A stretch of DNA of 64,000 nt from positions 939,501 through 1,003,500 of the forward strand of contig JASKMD010000036.1 in the NCBI GenBank assembly GCA_030144725.1, in the 5' to 3' direction. The translations under genes and the position numbers were made by a program. The notes beneath the pieces were generated by a model. That model saw only the letters and a list, made by a program, of their open reading frames with translations, did no database searches and was not told the origin of the DNA. This DNA is from Haematococcus lacustris. Lineage: Eukaryota > Chlorophyta > Chlorophyceae > Chlamydomonadales > Haematococcaceae. Below are positions 31,701 through 44,105 of this stretch, piece by piece (position 1 is the stretch's first letter; the number at the start of each line of letters is the position of its first letter).

Positions 31701-33160
31701 GAGTGGGCGCCACCGCCTTGGTTAGGGTAGGGGCTGGTGGGGCTGGGGGGCAGGTGGGGGCAAGGGGGGTCACGCGTGGTGAGGCTGGGCGGTGGGATGA
31801 GGTCTTTGACAGGTCGAGGGTTGGGGGAGGGGCTTTTGGAGGGGCTGGGGCGAGGGCTGGTGTAGAAGCAGAGGCAGGCAGGCTAGGGGCAGGCGTAGCT
31901 GATGGGGCCATGCGAGGGGGGAGGGTGGGAGTGGGCACCACCGCCTTGGATGCAGCAGCCGATGACCCTGTGAACACGTTGCAAGCAAAGTTTGTGTGAT
32001 GCATGTTGGGTGGCATGCTAGTACGAGATGTGCATGCAGCACACAATGACATATACCTAGCAAAGCGTGCTTGTACTGTGCTGGGGAGGTCCCCTCTGCC
32101 TGCTGCGCATCAACCACAGTCACCGGAGGTGTGGGGGTGACCTGCATTACACCAGTAGTGCAATTGTTGATGACTAGATGTGGCCAAGGTTGCCTTCATG
32201 CCCTGTCAACTCACCCCTGTGTTTGACACAGTGGGTGTCTGGGATGGGAGTGGGGGGGTGCGTGTCTGCTGCAAAGACGCCTGCACATAGGGGTACACAA
32301 TGAGTCATCACATCCACGCCAAGTGTGCACCCCTCACCCCCCTGCACACCTGCATGAGTAACATGACTCACCTTGGGTGACCGTTGCTTCTTGACCTTGA
32401 GGGTCTTTCCACTCAGCAAGCTGACCATCACACACTTCACTGCCTTCACCGTCTTCTTCAGCTCAGCTGTGAGCTGGATGGGGGCCTCTGCACTCACAAT
32501 CACCATCATGATTGTCATGCTGTGAGCCTCCTAGGGTACTCATGCGTGCCTAGCTAGCACCTACTTGACGTCGCATACACATGGTACAGCTCTGCTAGGC
32601 ATTCCATGCCTTGTGGCACTCCACCACCTCCCTCTACTCCCACGGCTGACAGGCCAGGGAAGTTGTGAGTGGCCACCACGTAGGAAGCGACCCACGTGTC
32701 CTGATCCTCCTTGCTCATGCTGTTGTACTGGATGCGTGCCCTTTCAACCATCCTGTGGGCATGGACGCATCCAGCATGTATGCATGCATGTGGCTGGCCC
32801 TATGAGACTGTGGCATTGTCTTATAGATGGCGCACTCACGGTTGCAATGCTGCTTTCATCGCTGCCGCTGTTGGAGGGTTGGGGCTGTTGGCCAGGTCTA
32901 CGCCTGTTATCATGACGCTTGTGATAAGCTTCAATCTGGGCTCGTCCAAGGTGGCATCCTGCATAGCACGTTGTAAGTTGACGTTGTTCGTAGTCCAACA
33001 CCATTGCTTCACAATCGATTGGCTTTACCCTCAAATCGATCAACACTGGGCGGATTGCCGCCGCATATGTGGACAATTGCACAGTTGTCCCGGAGGCAGA
33101 TTTGCCATTCATGTCGCCCGTTGTGAATACAGCCGGGAATGGGGCGCTTGTAGACGACAT
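28711..33160 (-). pseudogene. Ulp1-type (C48) protease gene, left-arm copy
   Basis: Multi-exon minus-strand gene, the mirror of 35844-43850. ATG near 33160 (MSSTSAPFPAVF). Many short introns with GTGAGT/CAG borders separate exons for a Pro/Ala-rich region (about 31970-31470), a Ulp1-type peptidase (31000-30480), a coiled-coil exon (LEAMLPKQHQLDAMQTKLQ, about 29430-29255) and an exon with RDAICRVFKLGEEEEFKAEV (29090-28800). The catalytic set is His in NHWTVAAV, Asp in YYDP 17 residues later, and Gln six residues before Cys in QGDGWSCG, the spacing seen in Ulp1. This copy has TGA at 30632-30634 where the right arm has TGG. SUMO/ubiquitin-like deconjugation is the family function; many algal and plant transposons carry such proteases. 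Confidence 0.7.
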
Positions 33161-33474
33161 TGATTGACGATGATAGAACTGGTCTGCGATTAGTGGTGTG
33201 TGGTGCAGCTGTGTAACCTGAACGCAGACTTGTCTTCGGCGATGCTCATGCAAGTCGTGTTCAAAGTAAAGTTATTGCTTGCACGTTCCCTTCGCTACCG
33301 TAGACTTGTTACCTGGATTTCACCTTTAATTAACCATGAAGCCCTGCCTTTTATGAGCATTGTGGGCGTCAATATTGAGCTACATGACTTGCAACATGGA
33401 ATTCGTGCATGTGCAAGCGCCCGCCAGCGATCCTATGGACGGAGGCGGTACACACCTCAGCACGGCGTCTGACA

Positions 33475-34592
33475 ATGCAGCGCTCAGTGATGGGGCAAAA
33501 CTGGGTCGAGCCTGTCGTTGTAACAAGCAGAGGTGATTTTATACAGCCCGGTCAGGGTAGCGAGCCTAGCCCAATCACCGAAGAGTCCCGTGAGACGTGC
33601 CTGGCGACTTGTGACTTCCTGGCCCTCAACATCGACTCAGAAACTATCTACACTCATCTATCACCTCGCCACTTGGCGGCTCTGCGTGGACGTCGGCAGC
33701 GTCTATCGCTAATGCTGACCCTTGAGCAGCGACTTGGGCCACACGCCATGACCAGGGCCAGAGTGGAGGGAGTGCTTGGGTTCCTGGGCTACTGTGAAGC
33801 GTGGAGATCAGACTCATCATGGACGAGGCCACGGAAGAGGAGCCCACGTATGAGCAGCTGCCAGTGGGGGCCTGGTTGGCGGAGAGGCTGATGGTCAACT
33901 TCCCCAACTGCCATGTGTTGGGTATCAAGCCTTTCCTAATGCTGGACTCAGAGCTGCTGGAACTCCTTAGCCACCACCTGGTTGTGGGGCGAATCAAACA
34001 TGTGGACATCCAAACTGCCATCCTGACTGGCAGGGCTACTGATGTTCCTTATGAGTGGGTGGAGCCAGCTTTGGGGCTGACAACCTTGATAGCCACCTAC
34101 CTAGGGCCCCTCCCCATCTCCCTACGTGACCGCACCTGCAACCTTGTGAAGCTGAGCGTCACAGAGATGTACCTAACAGACGTGGGCAACCTGCCACAGT
34201 CCGTCACAACCCTACTGATATCTGACCTCAGCGTCGTCCTGCCAGAGCCGGATATGGCGGCCTTGAGCAGAGGTGTGGCAAACCTCAGCTCAGGCCGGTT
34301 TGAGTGTCAGCATATTGGGTTGCTGGGCATGGCATTCACAAGGAATGAAGGATGTACACAAGTACCAGCCCTGAAGCCCCTGGTGGGACGGTTTAGGGAG
34401 GCCCTGGTGGAGGTGGGGGAGCAAGGACAGGTGATACAGCCGCATGTGGTTGATGCTGTGATTCCAATGTTGAAAGGGTGTGCTGGGGTCCAGTTCAGGA
34501 ATGCCATGTGCACGCTGTATTCATGGCACGAGTGGGCAGTGAAGAATGCCATGGCTCCGGGTGCGTCGTTCAGCATACGTTATGCGCACTGA
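33475..34592 (+). pseudogene. Unrecognised gene, frameshifted by a 10-bp deletion
   Basis: Divergent from the Ulp1-type gene, with about 315 bp between the starts. ATG at 33475 or 33490 (MGQNWVEPVVV). The frame is open to about 33800, then shifts: the left arm lacks 10 bp present in the right arm (35139-35529), where GYCEA reads on in frame into VEIRLIMDEATEEEP. The second half continues at 33810-34592 (LLELLSHHLVVGRIKHVDI, CAGVQFRNAMCTLYSWHEWA). Without the deletion the protein would be about 370 residues, largely alpha-helical in appearance. No family recognised. A diverged relative of its first 55 codons lies at 34851-35036. Confidence 0.55.
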
Positions 34593-34850
34593 CATGCTTA
34601 GTCGAGGGTTTCAGAAAACGAGGTGTGGGCGTGCATGAACCACACGGACTCCAAGGATGAGTGGTCATGGATGTAAACATTGAATGATGTTATATCTTGA
34701 GCACCATTGACTCCAAGGTTCCCTATAACGATTGCATGCCCTAGCTCTGCGACGGAGCCATGATATGACGTTCATTGTCATCTCCATCATGCCCATTGTG
34801 TGTGCAAGTGCATGGTGCAAGCCTTGCGGCCAGCCTGCAGTACAAGCACG

Positions 34851-35036
34851 ATGGCCCTCACGTCGCGGCACCCAAACCCGTCAGATTGGGTGACTATAGA
34901 AAGCGACGGCGACTTCAATTGGTTCCATGACGATGGTGGGAGCACTTTGATCCGTAAAGAGTGCTACGAGTCCTGCCTCGCGACTTGCGAGTGTCTAGTG
35001 ATCAACATCGACTCAGAGTCCATCACTTGCCACCTA
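34851..35036 (+). pseudogene. 5' fragment of a paralogue, cut at a telomere tract
   Basis: ATG at 34851; reads DWVTIESDGDFNWFHDDGG, ECYESCLATCECLVINIDSE and SITCHLS. It aligns with RETCLATCDFLALNIDSETI and YTHLS of the gene at 33475. It then runs straight into (CCCTAA)n. A short relic of a duplicated gene. Confidence 0.6.
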
Positions 35037-35119
35037 TCCCTAACCCTAACCCTAACCCTAACCCTAACCCTAACCCTAACCCTAACCCTAACCCTAACCC
35101 TAACCCTAACCCTAACCCG
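35037..35119. repeat. Short interstitial telomere tract, (CCCTAA)13-14
   Basis: About 82 bp of perfect CCCTAA repeats between the paralogue fragment on the left and the truncated inner end of the right arm. The C-rich strand on plus is the orientation expected for the left end of a chromosome that continues to the right. Confidence 0.95.
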
Positions 35120-35138
35120 TGCCCACTCCCTTACAACT

Positions 35139-35529
35139 GCTCATACGTGGGCTCCTCTTCCGTGGCCTCGTCCATGATGAGTCTGATCTCCACGCTCTGA
35201 ACTGCTTCACAGTAGCCCAGGAACCCAAGCACTCCCTCCACTCTGGCCCTGGTCATGGCGTGTGGCCCAAGTCGCTGCTCAAGGGTCAGCATTAGCGATA
35301 GACGCTGCCGACGTCCACGCAGAGCCGCCAAGTGGCGAGGTGATAGATGAGTGTAGATAGTTTCTGAGTCGATGTTGAGGGCCAGGAAGTCACAAGTCGC
35401 CAGGCACGTCTCACGGGACTCTTCGGTGATTGGGCTAGGCTCGCTTCCCTGACCGGGCTGTATAAAATCACCTCTGCTTGTTACAACGACAGGCTCGACC
35501 CAGTTTTGCCCCATCACTGAGTGCTGCAT
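35139..35529 (-). pseudogene. Truncated right-arm copy of the 33475 gene
   Basis: Minus-strand copy starting at ATG 35529 (MQHSVMGQNWVEP). It keeps the 10 bp lost from the left arm, so the frame is intact through GYCEAVQSVEIRL to EEEPTYEQL. It stops at 35139 where homology ends, 20 bp before the telomere tract. The C-terminal two-thirds are missing. Confidence 0.7.
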
Positions 35530-35843
35530 TGTCAGACGCCGTGCTGAGGTGTGTACCGCCTCCGTCCATAGGATCGCTGGCGGGCGCTTGCACATGCACG
35601 AATTCCATGTTGCAAGTCATGTAGCTCAATATTGACGCCCACAATGCTCATAAAAGGCAGGGCTTCACGGTTAATTAAAGGTGAAATCCAGGTAACAAGT
35701 CTACGGTAACGAAGGGAACGTGCAAGCAATAACTTTACTTTGAACACGACTTGCATGAGCATCGCCGAAGACAAGTCTGCGTTTAGGTTACACAGCTGCA
35801 CCACACACCACTAATCGCAGACCAGTTCTATCATCGTCAATCA

Positions 35844-38800
35844 ATGTCGTCTACAAGCGCCCCATTCCCGGCTGTATTCACAACGGGCGACATGAATGGC
35901 ACATCTGCCTCCGGGACAACTGTGCAATTGTCCACATATGCGGCGGCAATCCTCCCAGTGTTGATCGATTTGAGGGTAAAGCCAATCGATTGTGAAGCAA
36001 TGGTGTTGGACTACGAACAACGTCAACTTACAACGTGCTATGCAGGATGCCACCTTGGACGAGCCCAGATTGAAGCTTATCACAGGCGTCATGATAACAG
36101 GCGTAGACCTGGCCAACAGCCCCAACCCTCCAACAGCGGCAGCGATGAAAGCAGCATTGCAACCGTGAGTGCGCCATCTATAAGACAATGCCACAGTCTC
36201 ATAGGGCCAGCCACATGCATGCATACATGCTGGATGCGTCCATGCCCACAGGATGGTTGAAAGGGCACGCATCCAGTACAACAGCATGAGCAAGGAGGAT
36301 CAGGACACGTGGGTCGCTTCCTACGTGGTGGCCACTCACAACTTCCCTGGCCTGTCAGCCGTGGGAGTAGAGGGAGGTGGTGGAGTGCCACAAGGCATGG
36401 AATGCCTAGCAGAGCTGTACCATGTGTATGCGACGTCAAGTAGGTGCTAGCTAGGCACGCATGAGTACCCTAGGAGGCTCACAACATGACAATCATGATG
36501 GTGATTGTGAGTGCAGAGGCCCCCATCCAGCTCACAGCTGAGCTGAAGAAGACGGTGAAGGCAGTGAAGTGTGTGATGGTCAGCTTGCTGAGTAGAAAGA
36601 CCCTCAAGGTCAAGAAGCAACGGTCACCCAAGGTGAGTCATGTTACTCATGCAGGTGTGCAGGGGGGTGAGGGGTGCACACTTGGCGTGGATGTGATCAC
36701 TCCTACAATTTAAGCCCTGCGTTTTTCCCTGCGCGTTGGCCGACCTTGTCCAAATGGGCTGAAACTTGGCACGTTGGTAGCTTGTGATGTAAGGAATCCA
36801 TCCCAAAAGAAATCAGGTCAAAAAAATCAAAGGCTAAGGCTCGGCGGCCCGTGGCGTTCACGCAGGGACGGATGCAGGGATTGAGGGGGGGGCGCAGGGA
36901 CAAACGCAGGGATGGAAGGGGGGGTGCAGGGACGAACGCAGGGATGAGCGCAGGGATGAGCGCAGGGATTTCGGGCGCAGGGATGAGCGCAGGGATTAAC
37001 GCAGGGACGAGCGCAGGGATTATGGGCGCAGGGATGAGCGCAGGGATAAACGCAGGGACGAGCGCAGGGATTAACGCAGGGATTATCGCAGGGATTATGG
37101 GCGCAGGGACGAGCGCAGGGATTAACGCAGGGATTATCGCAGGGATTAACGCAGGGATTAACGCAGGGATTAACGCAGGGATTTTCGCAGGGACGGACGC
37201 AGGGATTAACGCAGGGATTAACGCAGGGATTATCGCAGGGATTAACGCAGGGATTATCGCAGGGATTAACGCAGGGATTAACGCAGGGATTATCGCAGGG
37301 ATTAACGCAGGGATTAACGCAGGGATTATCGCAGGGATTAACGCAGGGATTTTCGCAGGGACGGACGCAGGGATTAACGCAGGGATTAACGCAGGGATTA
37401 ACGCAGGGATTATCGCAGGGATTATCGCAGGGATTATCGCAGGGATTATCGCAGGGATTAACGCAGGGATTAACGCAGGGATTATCGCAGGGATTAACGC
37501 AGGGATTAACGCAGGGATTAACGCAGGGATTAACGCAGGGATTATCGCAGGGATTATCGCAGGGATTAACGCAGGGATTAACGCAGGGATTATCGCAGGG
37601 ATTAACGCAGGGATTATCGCAGGGATTATCGCAGGGATTAACGCAGGGATTAACGCAGGGATTATCGCAGGGATTAACGCAGGGATTATCGCAGGGACGG
37701 ACGCAGGGCTCGAGTGCAGGGACGGACGCAGGGACGGATGCAGGGGCAGACGCAGGGATTGTAGGAACGTGCATGATGCTTACAGCAGTGTCTAACACAT
37801 GCACAAATAACCTTCTCCGTGTTTGCTACATCCAACTACATACATCACATCCATCTACTGCGATCATTTAGGCTGGAGTCTGGCTGCTGCATGTCAGCTG
37901 GCTCCTGCCTGTAAGCTGGCTGCCACCAAGCTGCTACGGCCTCTTGGCTGCTGATCCTGGCTTGCACCACTGCTCCATGGCCACACCACTGCCAAGAGGC
38001 TGCTGCACCCCTGCACAACAACAACATGCACACAAGGGGACATGTGCACAAGAGCACACACCTTACTGGTGAAGGACGCACCCACGACGTTCATCTGCAA
38101 TCAGGCAGGCAACACAGATGTGGTGGACCGTGACGCTATATAGATGAAGCGCGACTGGTGCTGCGTGACTGCTACCACGAAAACGGCGGCTGCACCGCAC
38201 TGCGACATCGCACCTGGCATAGTGTACGAGTGCAGTCCGGATCCTGCAAGCCTGCGAGCGTGCAAGCCGGCAAACCTGCAAGCCACGAGGCGGCAAGACA
38301 CATCGCACATCGCTCAATTGCCAGCCGAAGCCACTTACCACCACTAGCGTGCAACGGGCCCTCCTCTGTGGCAGCCACCAGCCAGGCCTTGTCGGTGCAC
38401 CTTCATTCCTCGTACTAAGGCCAATCTTGACGCAAGCCTTTGCCAATACATCGCAGTACGTTCCCGACAAGGCCTAGCACAGTCTGGATAAGCGCTATCT
38501 TGGTTAGTGAACTTTCAAAGTTAGTGAATCGCGAAGCTTGCGAGTGACGAAGTTTGCGTGTTGTAGAGCAGTTCTAACGGCGGCATCGTTCATCCCTTAG
38601 CATACAAGGCAGCACACATATTGCTTCCCCAAGTGGGATCAGGCGACGAGAAACCGACAAGGCCTGGCTGGTGGCTGCCACAGAGGAGGGCCCGTTGCAC
38701 GCTAGTGGTGGTAAGTGGCTTCGGCTGGCAATTGAGCGATGTGCGATGTGTCTTGCCGCCTCGTGGCTTGCAGGTTTGCCGGCTTGCACGCTCGCAGGCT

Positions 38801-41800
38801 TGCAGGATCCGGACTGCACTCGTACACTATGCCAGGTGCGATGTTGCAGTGCGGTGCAGCCGCCGTTTTCGTGGTAGCAGTCACGCAGCACCAGTCGCGC
38901 TTCATCTATATAGCGTCACGGTCCACCACATCTGTGTTGCCTGCCTGATTGCAGATGAACGTCGTGGGTGCGTCCTTCACCAGTAAGGTGTGTGCTCTTG
39001 TGCACATGTCCCCTTGTGTGCATGTTGTTGTTGTGCAGGGGTGCAGCAGCCTCTTGGCAGTGGTGTGGCGATGGAGCAGTGGTCAGGATCAGCAGCCACA
39101 AGGCCGTAGCAGCTTGGTGGCAGCAAGCTTACATGCAGGAGCCAGCTGACATGCAGCAGCCAGCCTCCAGCCTAAATGATCGCAGAAGATGGATGTGATG
39201 TATGTAGTTGGATGTAGCAAACACAAAGAAGGTTATTTATGCTCGTGTTAGACACTGCTATAAGCATCATGCACGTCCCTACACTCCCTGCGTCGGTCCC
39301 TGCACTCGTCCCTGCACTCGTCCCTGCACTCGTCCCTGCACTCGAGCCCTGCACTCGTCCCTGCGTCCGTCCCTGCACTCGAAATCCCTGCGCTCGTCCC
39401 TGCGCTCATCCCTGCACTCGTCCCTGCGTCCGAAATCCCTGCACTCGTCCCTGAGTGCATCCCTGCGCTCGTCCCTGCGTGCATCCCTGCGCTCGTCCCT
39501 GCGCCCGAAATCCCTGCGCTCGTCCCTGCGTGCATCCCTGCGCTCGTCCCTGCGTGCATCCCTGCGCTCGTCCCTGCGCCCGAAATCCCTGCGCTCGTCC
39601 CTGCGTGCATCCCTGCGCTCGTCCCTGCGTGCATCCCTGCGCTCGTCCCTGCGCCCGAAATCCCTGCGCTCGTCCCTGCGTGCATCCCTGCGCTCGTCCC
39701 TGCGTGCATCCCTGCGCTCGTCCCTGCGCCCGAAATCCCTGCGCTCGTCCCTGCGTGCATCCCTGCGCTCGTCCCTGCGTGCATCCCTGCGCTCGTCCCT
39801 GCGCCCGAAATCCCTGCGCTCGTCCCTGCGTGCATCCCTGCGCTCGTCCCTGCGTGCATCCCTGCGCTCGTCCCTGCGCCCGAAATCCCTGCGCTCGTCC
39901 CTGCGTGCATCCCTGCGCTCGTCCCTGCGCCCAAAATCCCTGCGCTCGTCCCTGCGTGCATCCCTGCGCTCGTCCCTGCGCCCGAAATCCCTGCGCTCGT
40001 CCCTGCGTGCATCCCTGCGTTCGTCCCTGCACCCCCCCTTCAATCCCTGCACTCGTCCCTGCGCCCCCGCCTCCATCCCTGCATCCGTCCCTGCGTGAAC
40101 GCCACGGGCCGCCCAGCCTCAGCCTTTGATTTTTTTGACCTGATTTTTTTTGGGATGGATTCCTTACATCACAAGCTACCAACTGGCCGAGTTTCAGCCC
40201 ATTTGGACAAGGTCGGCCAAAGCGCAGGGAGAAACGCAGGGCCTAAATTGTAGGAGTGATGACTCATTGTGTACCCCTATGTGCAGGCGTCTTTGCAGCA
40301 GACACGCACCCCCCCACTCCCATCCCAGACACCCACTGTGTCAAACACAGGGGTGAGTTGACAGGGCATGAAGGCAACCTTGGCCACATCTAGTCATCAA
40401 CAATTGCACTACTGGTGTAATGCAGGTCACCCCCACACCTCCGGTGACTGTGGTTGATGCGCAGCAGGCAGAGGGGACCTCCCCAGCACAGTACAAGCAC
40501 GCTTTGCTAGGTATATGTCATTGTGTGCTGCATGCACATCTCGTACTTGCATGCCACCCAACATGCATCACACAAACTTTGCTTGCAACGTGTTCACAGG
40601 GTCATCGGCTGCTGCATCCAAGGCGGTGGTGCCCACTCCCACCCTCCCCCCTCGCATGGCCCCATCAGCTACGCCTGCCCCTAGCCTGCCTGCCTCTGCT
40701 TCTACACCAGCCCTCGCCCCAGCCCCTCCAAAAGCCCCTCCCCCAACCCTCGACCTGTCAAAGACCTCATCCCACCGCCCAGCCTCACCACGCGTGACCC
40801 CCCTTGCCCCCACCTGCCCCCCAGCCCCACCAGCCCCTACCCTAACCAAGGCGGTGGCGCCCACTCGCTCCCCCACCCCTCGCATGGCCCCAGCAACTAC
40901 GACTTCACGTGGCCTGCTCACCTCTGCTCCTACCCCAGCCCGTGCCCCAGCCCCTTCCACAGTGCCATCCCAAGCCATCTCCCTGGCCAAGACCTCATCC
41001 CACCGCCCACCCTCATCATCCGTCACTCCCCTTGCCACCGCCTGCCCCCCAGCCCACCCAACCCTAACCAAGGCCGCCCTTCAGTCCAACCCAGGTATAG
41101 TCTAGGAAAGTCACTGCATGTTGGTTTTAGTAGTATGATGGCTTAGGCCTGCGTACTCCCTCACGCTTGCTGTTCATGTGGATAGGAATTAGTATGGTTG
41201 CAGGTGCCCCCAAGGGCGGTGCAACGCCTAGCGCAGACACAAGAAAGGTGGTGGAGGTAGGAGCATGGGAGCATGGGAGCATGAGTTTGGGGTTGACAGC
41301 AATTACACAAGCACATACACTTGTATTAGTTCTGACTGTGTGGATGCTATTGCAGGGCGTTCCCCCATACCATGTCCAAGACTCAAGGTTCTTTGACCCA
41401 ACCACATATGAGCCGCAGAGTATCAACGGCAATGCACTAGACGTGGCCATGGAGTTGATCCAAGTGAGTGGAGTAAACACCATAGATTGACGTGTTAGTA
41501 GCAAGGAAGAAGAGTGTGTGCACGATGATTGAACAGAGGATGAGAGGTACCATGCATGGTGGTATGTCATTACAGGCTATTCGCTTCAACAAGGAAGAGC
41601 GAAAGTTCTTGATCCTCCAGAGCCATGTGGGATTGGGAATCCGGGACAATGAGGAGGCGGCGGACAGGGCGATGGACCAATACAAAGAGAGGAGCAAGAT
41701 TCTGAAGAAGTTGGGCATGTCCCAGCTAGGAGATGCAAGCGTGATCCTCATCCCCTTCAACCCCACCGACAACCATTGGACAGTGGCAGCTGTCTACGTG

Positions 41801-43850
41801 GATATGCAGAGGGTCGTGTACTATGACCCCATCGCGGTGAGTTGGGCATGAAGGGGTTTTGCAGTGTTATGAAAGTGATCATAGCCACGTTCTTCTGCAT
41901 GCATGCAGCCCGGAACCATCCCCTTTACCCTGTGGAGGAAGCTGGAGTCTTTCCTCAAGAAGAATGTCAGGGATGGGAAGTGGCAGTCGTAGAGAGGTGC
42001 TTGCCCACCACAGGGAGATGGTTGGAGTTGTGGCGACCGCATGCTGGTGCACATTGACTACATAACCGAGAAGCGCACGAGGTGAGTCCGCGCTTACAAG
42101 GTGTGAAAGAATATACCATGCAATGGCACTGCCTGGCATATACATCACATGGCTTGTAAGGTGGTCTAACCTTTTGCATGCGCTGCAGTCACTTCATTAC
42201 CAATATTGACTTTGACAACAACACTGAGGAGGGCATGATTGGGAGGCGCATGTGTTGGAAGGACGCGGTGCAGTGTTGTGAGGGGTGGCCTGGGATTGTG
42301 AGTATAGGTCCCATAGCTAGCATTTTCATGATTGCAACACAACATGCACATGCAGGAAACATCATTTGTGAATGATGATCGTAGGTTAACATTAGTGACG
42401 AATGGAAGGTCGCCGCTGCAGAGGAGAACAAGGTGTTGTCTAACAGATATGCATAAAGACGACGGGAGGATGAGGAGTTTATGGCATTTTCCCTTTCATT
42501 ACCACATGCATCATGCACACCATGCTCATCGTGCGCATCATGCATGCATAAGGCTTCAAGCACTGGGCCTTCACCTCACACGCAGGTGAGCGCATGACAC
42601 TGAACAATGGCCTGCATTCATGTATAACTGCAGGCAGGCCGAGTGGCTAAGGGAGGTGAGGAGGCACAGAAGAGCGCGCCAGCATCGAAGAAGGGACCCT
42701 TGGACCTGACTATCGGTGACAGTGATGAAGAGGTTGGTTTAAGTATGTGAATGGAGGACCGCACATATCTGCATAACCATGGATAATGGGCACGTAATTG
42801 TGCGTGTGCATGTAGTTGTGCGTGATTACATGATGTCCGTATGTGATGTACATCAGATAATGACGTTCATGATGTGTGGTACATCTAGCTAATTGTGAAG
42901 GATGGTGCAAGGAGCATGCTAATCATCATCAGCTCAAACATAGACCCAGAATGTGCATTGATTGTGAGATTTTAGGGAACCAGTCAAGTGGGAGGAGAGA
43001 AGAAGAGGACGGCAGAAGAGAGAGACTCGAAGAGCCAAGTTGTGAGTCTTCTCAGCATGTGGGGCATCATACATGTTGATGATAGATAGAACATAGACAA
43101 TGACAGTAACCCATGTCGTGATTTCAGGCCCTTCAGGAGCGTATCGCCAAGCTGGAGGCTATGCTCCCCAAGCAACATCAGCTGGACGCCATGCAGACCA
43201 AGCTGCAAAAGCTGGACGCATTGCAGGCCACGATCGAGAGGATGGAGGCCATGATGGAGGGGCTGTTTGACCTGAAGATGCACAAGCAGCAGGACAAGGC
43301 GACGGCCGACCAGGTTTGACAGTGGAGCCAAAGCAGCATGCCACTTGTCATATACTTGCATTGCATAACAAGCATCAAGTTTAAACTTCCATGACTTACA
43401 TGCCTGCAAGTCACATATGCCTTGCACACCCTACATGCGAGTTGTGTATATCTATATACCATCATTTACCTTGTGGATTTTATGCAGGGTGAGGAGCCAC
43501 CCCAGAAGAAGGGCAAGGGCGCCATGTCATGGATGGGGCCTCGCTTCAGGGACGCTATCTGCAGGGTGTTGAAGCTTGGAGAGGAGGAGGAGTTCAAGGC
43601 TGAGGTCGAGTAGGAGGGCTATGTGGTGGTTGGAGATGACATCATGCCAATTACCAAGGAGCTCTGGGCCCTGTTGACGCTGGCCATGCACTACGCTCGC
43701 ATCATCTTCAAGGAGAGCGCTCTCAACACCGATGGGACGCTGAAGATTGTACCGGGAGAGGTGCAGGGCACGATGGTGAGAACAACTGCTTCAAATGATA
43801 GCCAACCTGTCCGGGTGAGCTCAGGTGCAGATTTGAACCCTTCAGTTTAA
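35844..43850 (+). pseudogene. Ulp1-type (C48) protease gene, right-arm copy
   Basis: ATG 35844. Approximate exons: 35844-36164; 36252-36441; about 36522-36632; 40285-40350; 40424-40508; 40600-41095 (Pro/Ala-rich); 41205-41246; 41356-41463; 41576-41837 (His at 41773, Asp at 41825); 41910-42081 (Gln at 42011, Cys at 42029-42031); 42189-42300; coiled coil 43128-43315; 43488-43850. His to Asp is 17 residues and Gln to Cys six, as in Ulp1. Two nonsense codons are present: TAG at 41990-41992 (CAG in the left arm) and TAG at 43611-43613 (TAT in the left arm). The foldback element at 36698 lies in an intron. Exon borders are inferred from GT/AG sites and frame continuity. Confidence 0.7.
36698..40258. 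mobile_element. Foldback element, copy 2 (3561 bp)
   Basis: Reverse-orientation relative of copy 1: CACTCCTACAATTTAAGC start, CTAAATTGTAGGAGTG end, 2-bp target duplication AT (36696-36697 and 40259-40260). The left arm is the TTAACGCAGGGA array (36865-37760), centre inverted repeat 37770-39280, right arm the TCCCTGCGCTCG array (39290-40095). The left palindrome arm shows the empty site (GTGATGACTC near 32311), which proves insertion after the palindrome formed and fixes the duplication at 2 bp. Confidence 0.95.
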
Positions 43851-44105
43851 CCCTAACCCTAACCCTAACCCTAACCCTATCCCTATCCATAACCCTAACC
43901 CTAACCCTAACCTATCCCTATCCATAACCCTAACCCTATCCCTATCCCTATCCCTAACCCTATCCCTATCCCTAACCCTATCCCTATCCCTATCCCTATC
44001 CCTATCCCTATCCCTATCCCTAACCCTATCCCTATCCCTATCCCTAACCCTATCCCTATCCCTATCCCTTCCCCTACCCCGACCCCTATCCCTATCCCTA
44101 TCCTT
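43849..44105. repeat. Degenerate telomere-like tract, right arm
   Basis: CCCTAA and CCCTAT hexamers, mirror of 28440-28715, directly after the last exon of the right-arm gene. The order of hexamer variants matches the left arm almost unit for unit. Confidence 0.9.

Noticed and set aside
19947..43613. UAG reassigned to glutamine in this genome
   Set aside because: One CAG-to-TAG difference and two in-frame UAGs in pol suggested it, but TGA and TAA also interrupt genes here, and UAG replaces TAT or probable Glu/Trp codons elsewhere. Decay explains all of them.
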